Below, piece by piece: positions 56,639-64,000 of a DNA stretch of 64,000 bases. The first letter of the stretch is position 1. Each line of letters opens with the position of its first letter. This DNA comes from Thermorudis peleae (GTDB taxonomy: Bacteria; Chloroflexota; Chloroflexia; Thermomicrobiales; Thermomicrobiaceae). Position numbers and translations under genes: made by a program. Location of the stretch: NCBI RefSeq assembly GCF_000744775.1, contig NZ_JQMP01000004.1:62001-126000 (forward strand), written 5' to 3'. The notes under the pieces were generated by a model. The model searched no databases. It saw nothing but the letters and a program-made list of their open reading frames with translations, and was not told the origin of the DNA.

Positions 56639-56710
56639 AGCCGGTGAAGGGATTCGAACCCTTGACCTGCTGTTTACGAAACAGCTGCTCTACCGCTGAG
56701 CTACACCGGC
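56639..56710 (-). tRNA. tRNA-Thr (anticodon CGT)
   Basis: 72 nt cloverleaf: acceptor GCCGGTG/CACCGGC, D arm GCTCAGCGGTAGAGC, anticodon arm GCTGT-TTCGTAA-ACAGC (anticodon CGT), and T arm AGGGTTCGAATCCCT. CCA is not encoded. It lies downstream of a second tRNA-Thr. Confidence 0.95.
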
Positions 56711-56713
56711 TTC

Positions 56714-56789
56714 TGGAGCCCACGCCGGGACTCGAACCCGGGACCTCAATCTTACCAAGATTGTGCTCTGCCTCCTGAGCTACGTGGGC
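56714..56789 (-). tRNA. tRNA-Thr (anticodon GGT), CCA encoded
   Basis: Cloverleaf with acceptor GCCCACG/CGTGGGC, D arm GCTCAGGAGGCAGAGC, anticodon arm CAATC-TTGGTAA-GATTG (anticodon GGT), T arm CGGGTTCGAGTCCCG and a genomic CCA (56716-56714). Three bases separate it from the next tRNA, so both come from one transcript. Confidence 0.95.
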
Positions 56790-56808
56790 CCAGGCGTGCA
56801 CACTGGGC

Positions 56809-56838
56809 AGTATAGCCGATCACCACCGACGCACGCAA
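56809..56838 (-). promoter_or_regulatory. Candidate promoter of the tRNA-Thr pair
   Basis: Minus strand TTGCGT (56838-56833), 18-base spacer, TATACT (56814-56809), 19 bases before the first tRNA. The GGCTATACT context resembles that of the tRNA-Pro promoter. Confidence 0.5.
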
Positions 56839-57197
56839 CCCTCCCCACCACCGGGGCCACGTGGCAGCAGTTCGCGGCCGCCGGTTGTGCCCAGCATGGC
56901 CATGGACGCGGCGGCTCTGCTTCTGGCGGCGGCTGGATCGGCAACTCGCCGGTCAGGCCCCATGGCCGTGCCCCCTGTCAGGCCGCCGGGTTGGCTGACC
57001 ACCGATCCCCGTTGCTGCCCAGCACGCCGGTGTGCGCCGTGATCACGCCTGGTGTCCGCGTCGGCCTTCGCGGCATCACCTGTCCCGTCCCCCATCTCGC
57101 CGACGAGACCCTCACGCGCCGTCCACCGATGTCATGGGCGTCAGCGGTGCGCGTCCGCGGTGCTGCATCACACGGCAATTGCGGGTTGCGCGCCTGC
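56839..57197. other. Intergenic region upstream of the tRNA-Thr pair
   Basis: About 360 bp, GC-rich. Open frames in both directions are Arg/Pro/Ala-rich shadows typical of this composition, and I see no gene or clear regulatory element. Confidence 0.45.
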
Positions 57198-58130
57198 CTA
57201 CGCGACGACGCGCTCAGGGGTCACCGCAGAGGCAGCTGGTTCCCAGGACGGGCCACCATACTGCTCAACGCCAATGCCAAGGCGCCCGAGCAACGTCGCA
57301 ATCCAGCGCGCCTGGTACGGCAGGGGATCAACCGGCACGCCGGGCGCATGCGAATCTGACCCCGCGCTCACGAGCAACCCGCGCGCCGTGGCGAACATGC
57401 GATACTGCCGCACCTGCTCATCCGTGTGACTGCGGTAGTGCGCCTCGATGCCATCCAGCGGCACGGCGTCGAGCAGCGCCGCCAGTTGCTCAAGGCTGAA
57501 CGGCCCGCCGATGTCAGCCCGTCCCGGATGGGCAAGCACGCAGAGCCCGCCAGCTTCGTGCGCAATCGCCACCGCCTCCTCAATCGGCACGCCCACCCGC
57601 ATCGGCTCGCCATAGCGTTTGGTCAGCTCATGCGCGGTCGCCAGGTTGGTCGCATGCCCATCGCGGATCGCCGCCTGTAGCACGTGCACCGGCCGGAGCG
57701 GGCGTCCATCGACAACGGCCTCCAGCGAGGGCAGGGCATAGCCGTGTGCCGTCAGGACGGCAATCCCGCGCTCGGCAGCCTCCCGCAACTGCCGCTCCAG
57801 GCGCTCGAGGAACGCCACAAAGCGCTGGCCACGCGGCGAGGTGAGATCGATGCCATAGACGAGCACGTGGCACTCACGGTCGCCCCACCACGTCGTTACC
57901 TCAATGCCGGGCACGACGACCATCCCACGCTGCTCAGCGAGCGCGCGCACCCGCGGCACGGCCCGCATGGTGTCGTGGTCGCAGACCGCCACGACGCGAA
58001 AGCCGCGGTCAGCAAGGTGGGTAACGAGCGCCTCTGGCGTCCACCCCCCGTCACTTTCACGGGTATGCAGGTGCAGGTCCACCAGCGCGTCCGGCGGCAG
58101 GCTGAGCACCATCGGCGTTTCGGCGATCAT
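57198..58130 (-). CDS. PHP domain phosphoesterase
   Basis: A 310-residue PHP protein (polymerase and histidinol phosphatase fold). Metal motifs: LVDLHLHTRESDGG, VAVCDHDTM, CVLAHPGRAD and SAGSDSHAPG, in the normal order. This group includes nucleoside-bisphosphate phosphatases and RNase AM-like enzymes; the substrate is unresolved. ATG 58130 follows aaggaggg. Divergent from the Nif3-like gene, with 82 bp between them containing the palindrome CAGTATACTG. Confidence 0.87.
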   Translation of the reverse strand: MIAETPMVLSLPPDALVDLHLHTRESDGGWTPEALVTHLADRGFRVVAVCDHDTMRAVPRVRALAEQRGMVVVPGIEVTTWWGDRECHVLVYGIDLTSPRGQRFVAFLERLERQLREAAERGIAVLTAHGYALPSLEAVVDGRPLRPVHVLQAAIRDGHATNLATAHELTKRYGEPMRVGVPIEEAVAIAHEAGGLCVLAHPGRADIGGPFSLEQLAALLDAVPLDGIEAHYRSHTDEQVRQYRMFATARGLLVSAGSDSHAPGVPVDPLPYQARWIATLLGRLGIGVEQYGGPSWEPAASAVTPERVVA

Positions 58131-58212
58131 GCTCCCTCCTTGGGCAACACGCCCCTCTGGTCGCAGTATACTGCCTGCAGGATGCCGACGGGGCGTGAAC
58201 GAGGGGATCGGA

Positions 58213-58968
58213 ATGCAGATCGCTGAACTGGTGGCCTTTTGCGACCAGCTGCTGGCAAGCGCGCGCTTTCGCGACAGTGCGCTCAACGGGCTCCAGGTCG
58301 AGGGCCGCGGGACAACGCAACGCCTGGCCTGCGCTGTCAGCGTCAGCCAGCGGGTGATCGAGCAGGCGATTGCCTGGGGGGCCGACACGTTGCTTGTCCA
58401 CCACGGCCTCTTCTGGGGCGAACGCGCCGGGCCGATCAGCGGCGTCCTGCGCCAGCGCCTCGCCCTGCTGCTGCGACACGACCTTGTGCTGATCGCCTAC
58501 CATTTGCCACTCGATGCCCACCCTGAGCTCGGCAACAACGCCCAGCTCGCGCACGCGCTCGGGCTGCAGCCGGTTGAGCCGTTCGCCGAAATCGGCGGCA
58601 TGCCGATCGGGTGCATCGCCCAGGCAGCGACGCCGCCATCGCTCGCCAGCCTCGTTGCTCGCGTGCGGGACGTGACCGGGCGCGAGCCGCTCGTGCTCCC
58701 CGGCGGGCCTGAACCGATCGAGCGGCTCGCCATTGTCAGTGGCGCTGGCGCGCACACCCTGCCCGAGGCTGCCGCACGCGGCTGCGCGGCACTGTTGACC
58801 GGCGAAGCCCGTGAACCGAGCATGGCCCTGGCTCGCGAACTCGGCATCACGTTGATCGCCGCCGGCCACGAGGCCACCGAACGGCTCGGCGTGCAAGCGC
58901 TCAGCGCCGAACTCGCCAAGCACTTCGGGCTCGAGACCACGTTCTTGCCTGATCCAAACCCCGTCTAG
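58213..58968 (+). CDS. Nif3-like dinuclear metal centre protein
   Basis: A 251-residue Nif3/DUF34 protein. The metal ligands are seen in LLVHHGLFWG, IAYHLPLDAHPELGNN, LTGEAREP and AAGHEATERLG. The family has been annotated as GTP cyclohydrolase I type 2, but the true function is uncertain. ATG 58213 has gaggggatc before it; the longer open frame is not supported. Confidence 0.9.
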   Translation: MQIAELVAFCDQLLASARFRDSALNGLQVEGRGTTQRLACAVSVSQRVIEQAIAWGADTLLVHHGLFWGERAGPISGVLRQRLALLLRHDLVLIAYHLPLDAHPELGNNAQLAHALGLQPVEPFAEIGGMPIGCIAQAATPPSLASLVARVRDVTGREPLVLPGGPEPIERLAIVSGAGAHTLPEAAARGCAALLTGEAREPSMALARELGITLIAAGHEATERLGVQALSAELAKHFGLETTFLPDPNPV

Positions 58969-59038
58969 GCTCGCACTGCCCAGGTCAGGCTGCGTTGCCG
59001 TTGCAACGACATACGGGGGAGAGAGGAAGGAGTACACC

Positions 59039-60391
59039 ATGAGCCAGCAGATCGCCGACGTCTTCAAAGCCTATGACGTCCGCGGGATCTTCCCGGACGA
59101 GCTCACGCCAGAACTCGCCTACCGGATTGGCCGCGCGTTCGTGGTCTACCTCCAGCCGCGCCATGTTGTCGTGGGGCGCGACATGCGCGTCTCCTCCCCA
59201 GTCCTCGCCGCTTCGCTCATTGAGGGGTTGCGCGACCAGGGCGCCGACGTCACCGACATCGGGCTCATCAGCACTGACGGCCTCTACTTCGCCGTCGGCA
59301 AGTACGGCTTTGACGGCGGCATTATGGTCACCGCCTCGCACAACCCGCCGGAGTACAACGGCTTCAAGCTCTGCCGTGCTGAGGCGCAAGCGTTGAGCAT
59401 GGACCAGGGCATCGGCGAGATTCGCGACCTCGTGCTCGCCAACCAGTTTCCTGATCCGCCACGCCGCGGCACACTCGAACAGCGTGACATCCTGGCCGAC
59501 TTCGCCGCTCACGTCCTCTCGCTCATCGATCGATCGGTGATCCGGCCGATGAAGATTGTGATCGACGCGGGCAACGGCATGGGCGGGCTGGTAGCTCCGG
59601 CCGTCTTCGGCCAGCTGCCGGTGACGGTCGTGCCGCTCTACTTTGAGCTGGACGGCCGCTTCCCGAACCACGTGCCGAACCCGATCGAGCCGGAAAACAT
59701 CAAGGACTTGCAGCGCGCCGTCGTCGCCGAGCGGGCTGACCTCGGTATCGCCTTCGATGGCGATGCTGACCGAATGTTCATCCTCGACGAACACGGCCAC
59801 TTCGTCGGCGGCGACATGGTCACCGCGCTCGTCGCCAAAGCCCTCCTGCGCAAGCATCCTGGCGCAGCGATCGTCTACAACCTGATCTGCTCGCGGGCCG
59901 TGCCCGAAACCATCCGCGCTGAGGGCGGTGTGCCCATCCGCTCCCGCGTCGGCCACTCCTTCATCAAGGCGCTGATGCGCCAGCACGACGCGATTTTCGG
60001 CGGCGAGCACTCCGGTCACTTCTATTTCCGCGATAACTGGTACGCGGACTCCGGCATCATCGCAGCGCTGACCGTGCTCGAGCTGCTCTCGCGTGAAGGG
60101 GTCACGGTGTCAGCGGCGATCCGGCCGATCGACCGCTATGTCCGCTCGGGCGAGATCAACGTGACCGTGCGCGACATCCCGCGCGTGCTCGGCGGGCTCG
60201 AGGAACACTTTGCCGATGGGGAGATCGACCACCTGGACGGCCTCACGGTGAACTACCCCGACTGGTGGTTCAACGCCCGGCCGTCCAACACCCAGCCGTT
60301 GCTCCGCATCAATATCGAGGCGACGACGCGCGAGTTGCTCGAGGCAAAGAAGACGGAGATCCTCGACCTTGTCCAGCGCCTGGCGGAGTAA
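59039..60391 (+). CDS. Phosphomannomutase/phosphoglucomutase
   Basis: A 450-residue alpha-D-phosphohexomutase. Catalytic serine in TASHNPPEYNG, metal-binding FDGDADRMF, sugar-binding GGEHSGHFYF, and phosphate-binding RPSNTQPLLR, all in order, of the ManB/AlgC type. It interconverts hexose 1- and 6-phosphates for cell-surface sugars. Strong ggagagaggaaggag upstream. The DUF402 gene starts 5 bp after its stop, so they are cotranscribed. Confidence 0.94.
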   Translation: MSQQIADVFKAYDVRGIFPDELTPELAYRIGRAFVVYLQPRHVVVGRDMRVSSPVLAASLIEGLRDQGADVTDIGLISTDGLYFAVGKYGFDGGIMVTASHNPPEYNGFKLCRAEAQALSMDQGIGEIRDLVLANQFPDPPRRGTLEQRDILADFAAHVLSLIDRSVIRPMKIVIDAGNGMGGLVAPAVFGQLPVTVVPLYFELDGRFPNHVPNPIEPENIKDLQRAVVAERADLGIAFDGDADRMFILDEHGHFVGGDMVTALVAKALLRKHPGAAIVYNLICSRAVPETIRAEGGVPIRSRVGHSFIKALMRQHDAIFGGEHSGHFYFRDNWYADSGIIAALTVLELLSREGVTVSAAIRPIDRYVRSGEINVTVRDIPRVLGGLEEHFADGEIDHLDGLTVNYPDWWFNARPSNTQPLLRINIEATTRELLEAKKTEILDLVQRLAE

Positions 60392-60396
60392 GCGCG

Positions 60397-60900
60397 ATGG
60401 TCGCCTTGCCCCAGCCTGGCCAACGGGTCACGGTCGTGAAACTGGCGCCAGACGGCACGGAATCGGCGCGCTACACCGGCACGGTCGTCCCCGGACACGC
60501 CGGCTGGCTCGTCGTCGCAGCGCAGTGGACGATGCGCGCGGTCACGACTGGCCCGCTGACGTTTACCCCCGGCGATCGCTTGCTAGAGTACTTCTCCGTC
60601 GTGGAGCCGATCAACGCCTTTGCGGTGTTCGCGCCCGACGACACGTTCAAGGGCTGGTACATCAACGTGTCGTGTCCGGCCGTCTACAGCGATGGCCAGC
60701 TGGCCTGGCGTGACCTCTACCTCGACATTGTCGCGGTTCCCGGCGGCGTGCCCGTCGTGCTTGATGAAGCCGAGTGGCGCGCCTCCCCGCTGGCGCAGCC
60801 CGGCTCAGCCGAGGCCGTGTGCATCCTCGAGGCACGCGACCGCGCGCTCGCCGCGCTTGCCGCGCGGGAGTACCCGTTCGCGACCGTGCCCCCACGCTAG
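60397..60900 (+). CDS. DUF402 domain protein
   Basis: A 167-residue protein with the DUF402 features EYFSVVEPINAFAVFAPDDTFKGWYINVSCPAVY and DLYLDIVAVP, the fold shared by FomD and nucleoside tri-/diphosphatase Ntdp. The conserved acidic and lysine residues (DD..KGWY, D.YLD) suggest a metal-dependent phosphohydrolase, but the substrate is not known. Follows the phosphohexomutase directly. Confidence 0.85.
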   Translation: MVALPQPGQRVTVVKLAPDGTESARYTGTVVPGHAGWLVVAAQWTMRAVTTGPLTFTPGDRLLEYFSVVEPINAFAVFAPDDTFKGWYINVSCPAVYSDGQLAWRDLYLDIVAVPGGVPVVLDEAEWRASPLAQPGSAEAVCILEARDRALAALAAREYPFATVPPR

Positions 60901-60965
60901 CGCAGCACTGCGCGTTCGCCGTACAATTGCACATCAGCGCGAGTCAGGCGAAAGGGCGCCAGACG

Positions 60966-61631
60966 ATGCGGGGGAACACGGGAGGACAAGCGAGCAGCGA
61001 ACGCTGGCTGACCATCGACGAAGCCAGCCGGTTGCTCGGCGTCGGGCAGTCGACGTTGCGCCGGTGGAGTGATAGCGGCAAACTGCCGGTCTACCGCACC
61101 GCTGGTGGGCATCGCCGCTTTCGCGAAAGCGACGTGCTCGCGATGCTGCGGAGCGGCGCGCGCCCCCGCGGCCGGCTCAGCCATAAGGTGCTGGCTGACC
61201 GCTCAATCGTCGCCTATCGCACTGAGGTGCTCCAGTCGGCCAGCGAGCGGCCATGGCTGAGCGCGTACCGGCCCGAGCAGCGGGAGGAACTTCGTCACTT
61301 AGGCCGGCAGCTGGTCGAGCTGACCTTCCGGGTCGTCACCCGGCGCGATCAGCGCACCGTGCTCCTCGCGCAAGCGCAGGCGATTGGCCGGCGGTATGGT
61401 GAGCTGAGTCGCGCGGCCGGCCTCACGGTCAGCGACGCGGTCGAAGCGTTCTTGCTCTTTCGCCAGCCCGTGTTGCGGGCCCTCGAACAACTCGCGGACG
61501 AATCGCCGATTCCTGCCCCGCGGCTGATGCATGCGGTTGCTGAGGTCACGCACCTGCTCGACACAGTCTTGCTGGCCGTGCTCGACGCGTGTAGCCAGCC
61601 AGTGCAGAGCGGAGCAACGACGAAAGGGTGA
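60966..61631 (+). CDS. MerR/BldC-like HTH protein with C-terminal sensor-like domain
   Basis: A 221-residue protein. Residues 12-60 form a winged helix of MerR/excisionase type (WLTIDEASRLLGVGQSTLRRWSDSGKLPVYRTAGGHRRF), usually DNA binding. The C-terminal 140 residues are helical and resemble an RsbR-N or regulator-sensor helical bundle (YGELSRAAGLTVSDAVEAFLLFRQPVL). ATG 60966 is chosen; upstream codons overlap the DUF402 end in another frame. The TGA overlaps the next start. Confidence 0.78.
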   Translation: MRGNTGGQASSERWLTIDEASRLLGVGQSTLRRWSDSGKLPVYRTAGGHRRFRESDVLAMLRSGARPRGRLSHKVLADRSIVAYRTEVLQSASERPWLSAYRPEQREELRHLGRQLVELTFRVVTRRDQRTVLLAQAQAIGRRYGELSRAAGLTVSDAVEAFLLFRQPVLRALEQLADESPIPAPRLMHAVAEVTHLLDTVLLAVLDACSQPVQSGATTKG

Positions 61632-61858
61632 TGACGGTGGAAGACGAGCGGGCAATTCTCCAGCGCGAATTCGGCGGTGGGCGCAATATGATCGCCTGTA
61701 CCCTCTGTGGCCAGCTGATCACGCGGCGCCAGGCACGCGCGGTCTCTGGCGCTGAAGCCGGGATGCCCAACGTCGAGTATGTCCTGCTCTGCCCGGAATG
61801 CTGGCGTGAGCTTCGGGGCGAGGACACAGTGCCGATCATCGCCCCCGACGAAGCTTAG
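61631..61858 (+). CDS. Small zinc-ribbon protein
   Basis: A 75-residue protein with CTLCGQ and CPECW separated by about 31 residues, a probable zinc ribbon. ATG 61631 begins inside the previous stop (GTGATGA; GTG 61628 is an alternative). Its stop overlaps the stop of the opposite gene in TTAG (61855-61858). No function is known; it may act with the HTH protein it is coupled to. Confidence 0.7.
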   Translation: MTVEDERAILQREFGGGRNMIACTLCGQLITRRQARAVSGAEAGMPNVEYVLLCPECWRELRGEDTVPIIAPDEA

Positions 61859-62958
61859 CGCACCTTGCCACGCGCCAGCACGCGCCACGTCGCCACCACG
61901 TCGCCGTCACGCACGACGAACAGCTCATCCTGCAGGTTGACCACTGGGCAGACGTGGTTGGGGATTACTTCAACGCGGTCACCAACCTGTAATCCCTGGC
62001 AGTGCGGCGGCAGCTGCACAAAGGCGTGCTCTTCGTTGAGCCGCGTGATCACGGCATCCGGGCACTCGACGAGGTAGCCGTGCCCGTGTCGCCCCGGCGG
62101 TGGCGGATCCATGGCAAGCGTCTTTGAGCCAGCATCGAGGATGGCACGGTCGGGCGCGGGCCGGCTGATCACCGTCGTGAGGATGCGCAAGGCACAGCGC
62201 TCCGGACCGATCCGGCCGAAGCGGAACGACGCCGCGTCGTAGAACACGTACGTGCCCGGGCGCATTTCCGTGATCCCCGGGACAGCGGTGGTCACGAAGG
62301 CCGCCGGCGTTGAACCAACACTGACCACCTCAACCGGAATACCCGACCGGCGCAGCAGCTCAGCCGTCGCCACCATCGCCTCACCAGCGGCACGCCCAAG
62401 CCGCTCGAGCTCAGCAGTATCAGCGGCCCGGCCAGCATGTCCTTCGTGCGTCATCAGCCCGCGCAGCCGGAGCCCCGGCATCTGCACGACTTCCCGGGCA
62501 AGGCGCAAGGCAGGCTCCCCGGGCAGCACGCCCGCGCGGCCAAGGCCAGCGTCAATCTCCAGCAGCACATCCAGCACCGTGCCAGCCGCCTGCATCGCCC
62601 GCGAGAGCGGCTCGGCCACGGCCACGCTGTCGACGGCGACGGTCACGTGCACGCGCTCCATCAGGTTCAGCAGGCGACGGATCTTCGCCTCGCCAACAAT
62701 CTCATAGGCGATCAACACGTCATGCAGCACGCCAGCATCAGCCAACGCTTCCGCTTCACCGAGCTTGGCGCACGTATGGCCAACCGCGCCGAGCTCAGCC
62801 TGGCGGCGCGTGATCTCAGCAGTCTTGTGCGTCTTAATGTGGGGGCGCAAGGCGAGGCCATGCGCCCGGGCATAGCTCGCCATCTCCGTCAAGTTCTGCT
62901 CCAGCACATCGTCGAAGACGACCAGGCAGGGCGTATCAAGCATCTCCCGATAGGACAC
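61855..62958 (-). CDS. D-threonine aldolase / DSD1-like PLP enzyme
   Basis: A 367-residue fold-type III PLP enzyme (alanine racemase-like N-terminal barrel). LRPHIKTHKT holds the PLP lysine; the late PNHVCPVVN has the His and Cys zinc ligands typical of D-threonine aldolase and D-serine dehydratase. Substrate could be a D-3-hydroxyamino acid. GTG 62958 is preferred because aaaggag lies 8 bases before it; ATG 62976 has no site. The start overlaps the end of purN. Confidence 0.85.
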   Translation of the reverse strand: MSYREMLDTPCLVVFDDVLEQNLTEMASYARAHGLALRPHIKTHKTAEITRRQAELGAVGHTCAKLGEAEALADAGVLHDVLIAYEIVGEAKIRRLLNLMERVHVTVAVDSVAVAEPLSRAMQAAGTVLDVLLEIDAGLGRAGVLPGEPALRLAREVVQMPGLRLRGLMTHEGHAGRAADTAELERLGRAAGEAMVATAELLRRSGIPVEVVSVGSTPAAFVTTAVPGITEMRPGTYVFYDAASFRFGRIGPERCALRILTTVISRPAPDRAILDAGSKTLAMDPPPPGRHGHGYLVECPDAVITRLNEEHAFVQLPPHCQGLQVGDRVEVIPNHVCPVVNLQDELFVVRDGDVVATWRVLARGKVR

Positions 62959-63616
62959 GAGGGTCACTCCTTTCATCAGCCGGAGCCGGTGGCAGAATGC
63001 GCACCCGCCGACCCTCGATCCGCAACCGGCCAGCAGCGTAGAGCCGAATCGCCTCAGGGTAGAGGCGGCATTCTTCGGCGAAGACCCGGGCCCCTAATGT
63101 CTCTGGTGTATCGTCGTCTTCCACCGGGACACACGCCTGCAAGATAATCGGCCCAGCGTCGAGTTCATCCGTCACGAAGTGCACCGTGCATCCACTGACC
63201 TTGACGCCAGCCTCGAGCACGGCCTGGTGCACACGCTCGCCGTACATCCCTTTGCCACCAAACAGCGGGAGCAGCGAGGGATGGATGTTGATGACCCGGC
63301 CAGCGTACGCCGGCCGCACCGGCAAGCGCTTGAGAAACCCAGCCATCACCACGAGATCGACAGCATACTGGTCGAGCGCAGCGTAGACCGCCTCCGCGAA
63401 CGCCGAGCCCTTCACCTGCCGCGCATCAACGACGACCAGGGGAACGCCAAACTGCGCCGCAAAGGCGTTCCCCGGCGCATCCGCTCGGCTGCTCACGATG
63501 ACAACGACCTCGGCTGGCAACGCCCCCGCCTGCTGCTGACGCAACAGATTGAGCAACGTCCGTCCAGTGCCTGAGATCAACACGCCGAGTCGCAACCGGC
63601 GCACGCAATCCCCCAT
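62936..63616 (-). CDS. purN: Phosphoribosylglycinamide formyltransferase
   Basis: About 226 residues; uses 10-formyl-THF to formylate GAR in purine synthesis. [16 protein letters not shown] is the N-terminal loop (a Thr-Arg variant of the common RGSN), [19 protein letters not shown] holds the catalytic Asn and His, and DELDAGPII the catalytic Asp. Start ATG 63616 or GTG 63604 (the latter with gggggat before it). Divergent from guaA, another purine gene, about 110 bp away. Confidence 0.93.
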   Translation of the reverse strand: MGDCVRRLRLGVLISGTGRTLLNLLRQQQAGALPAEVVVIVSSRADAPGNAFAAQFGVPLVVVDARQVKGSAFAEAVYAALDQYAVDLVVMAGFLKRLPVRPAYAGRVINIHPSLLPLFGGKGMYGERVHQAVLEAGVKVSGCTVHFVTDELDAGPIILQACVPVEDDDTPETLGARVFAEECRLYPEAIRLYAAGRLRIEGRRVRILPPAPADERSDPRVLSGDA

Positions 63617-63727
63617 CCACGATGCAGAGCGCAGCAGCCGCTGCCCCCGCGGGATAGAATGGAGGACAGCGCGCCATTGCGCAAGGGCGCGCGGCACAGG
63701 CACATGATGAAGGAGCAAGCACGTCGT

Positions 63728-64000
63728 ATGGAGCAGACCGCTAACGCCGCCGCGCTGGGTCGCCCGGCAACTGGTGTCGACGCGGTGGTCGTACTTGACT
63801 ACGGCTCCCAGTACAGCCAGCTGATTGTGCGCCGGGTACGCGAAGCCCACGTCTACGCCGAACTCTGGCCGCATGATGTGGCCTGGGAAGACGTTGCACC
63901 GCTGCAGCCGAAAGGCGTGATCCTCTCGGGCGGACCCGCAAGCGTCTACGAGCCCGGTGCGCCACAGCTGCCACGTTGGGTCCTCGAGCGTCGCCTCCCT
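63728..64000 (+). CDS. guaA: GMP synthase (glutamine-hydrolysing), N-terminal part
   Basis: The first 91 codons, cut by the window end. [20 protein letters not shown] and [13 protein letters not shown] are the start of the class I glutamine amidotransferase domain of GuaA. ATG 63728 is used (aaggag 12 bases upstream); ATG 63707 is in frame and also possible. It makes GMP from XMP. Confidence 0.93.
   Translation, partial: MEQTANAAALGRPATGVDAVVVLDYGSQYSQLIVRRVREAHVYAELWPHDVAWEDVAPLQPKGVILSGGPASVYEPGAPQLPRWVLERRLP

Noticed and set aside
57032-57499. 155-codon plus frame opposite the PHP gene
   Set aside because: Arg/Pro/His-rich shadow of a high-GC gene.

Overview
The window is a 64 kb piece of a bacterial chromosome. 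Start codons, SD sites, operon layout and protein style (CdaA/YbbR, TgpA/DUF58/MoxR, DnaD and DnaI next to DnaB, small zinc-ribbon proteins) best fit a thermophilic or moderately thermophilic Chloroflexota of the Thermomicrobia type. This assignment is an inference from recognised families, not a database result. There are no rRNA genes, insertion sequences, prophage genes or recognisable CRISPR arrays.

Layout. 1-4.3 kb: the end of a cytochrome c oxidase operon, then a membrane H+-pyrophosphatase. 4.3-10.5 kb (minus): a MoxR / DUF58 / transglutaminase / ribokinase operon. 10.7-23.9 kb (plus): polA, a FmdB-like zinc ribbon, cysS, rlmB, then a long replication and signalling run (rplI, dnaB, dnaD-like, helicase loader, TPR protein, cyclic-di-AMP synthase cdaA and its YbbR partner). 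23.9-28.1 kb (minus): an ANTAR response regulator, tRNA-Pro and secE-nusG-rplKAJL with an attenuator before rplJ.

28.3-38.5 kb is an accessory metabolic region. A minus operon encodes a binding protein, a LigM/DesA-like tetrahydrofolate-dependent aryl O-demethylase, a DUF6282-like hydrolase, a GalB-like 4-oxalomesaconate hydratase, a LigK/GalC-like aldolase and a two-domain extradiol dioxygenase. Divergent from it, separated by about 1.3 kb without genes, are a MetF-like methylenetetrahydrofolate reductase and formate-THF ligase. Together they read as a complete scheme: strip methyl groups from methoxylated lignin aromatics, recycle the methyl through folate to formate and ATP, open the ring and split the product into pyruvate and oxaloacetate.

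41.3-54.8 kb looks like a compact anti-phage island of DISARM type: a DrmD-like SNF2 helicase, a large Eco57I/DrmMI-like adenine methyltransferase carrying an apparent -1 frameshift, two small divergent genes whose start codons overlap, and a 1682-residue DEAD/DEAH helicase with a DUF1998 region and a C-terminal Vsr-like nuclease fold. Separate drmA, drmB and drmC genes are not present. An M48 metalloprotease and a YccF membrane protein precede it; a VUT-family transporter follows.

54.8-64 kb: a poorly coding stretch with small ORFs, two tandem tRNA-Thr genes, then housekeeping genes (PHP phosphoesterase, Nif3, phosphohexomutase, DUF402, an HTH regulator, a zinc ribbon, a D-threonine-aldolase-like PLP enzyme, purN, and the start of guaA). 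Base composition is visibly lower in G+C in the first half than in the second; sampled lines run about 57% against about 68%.
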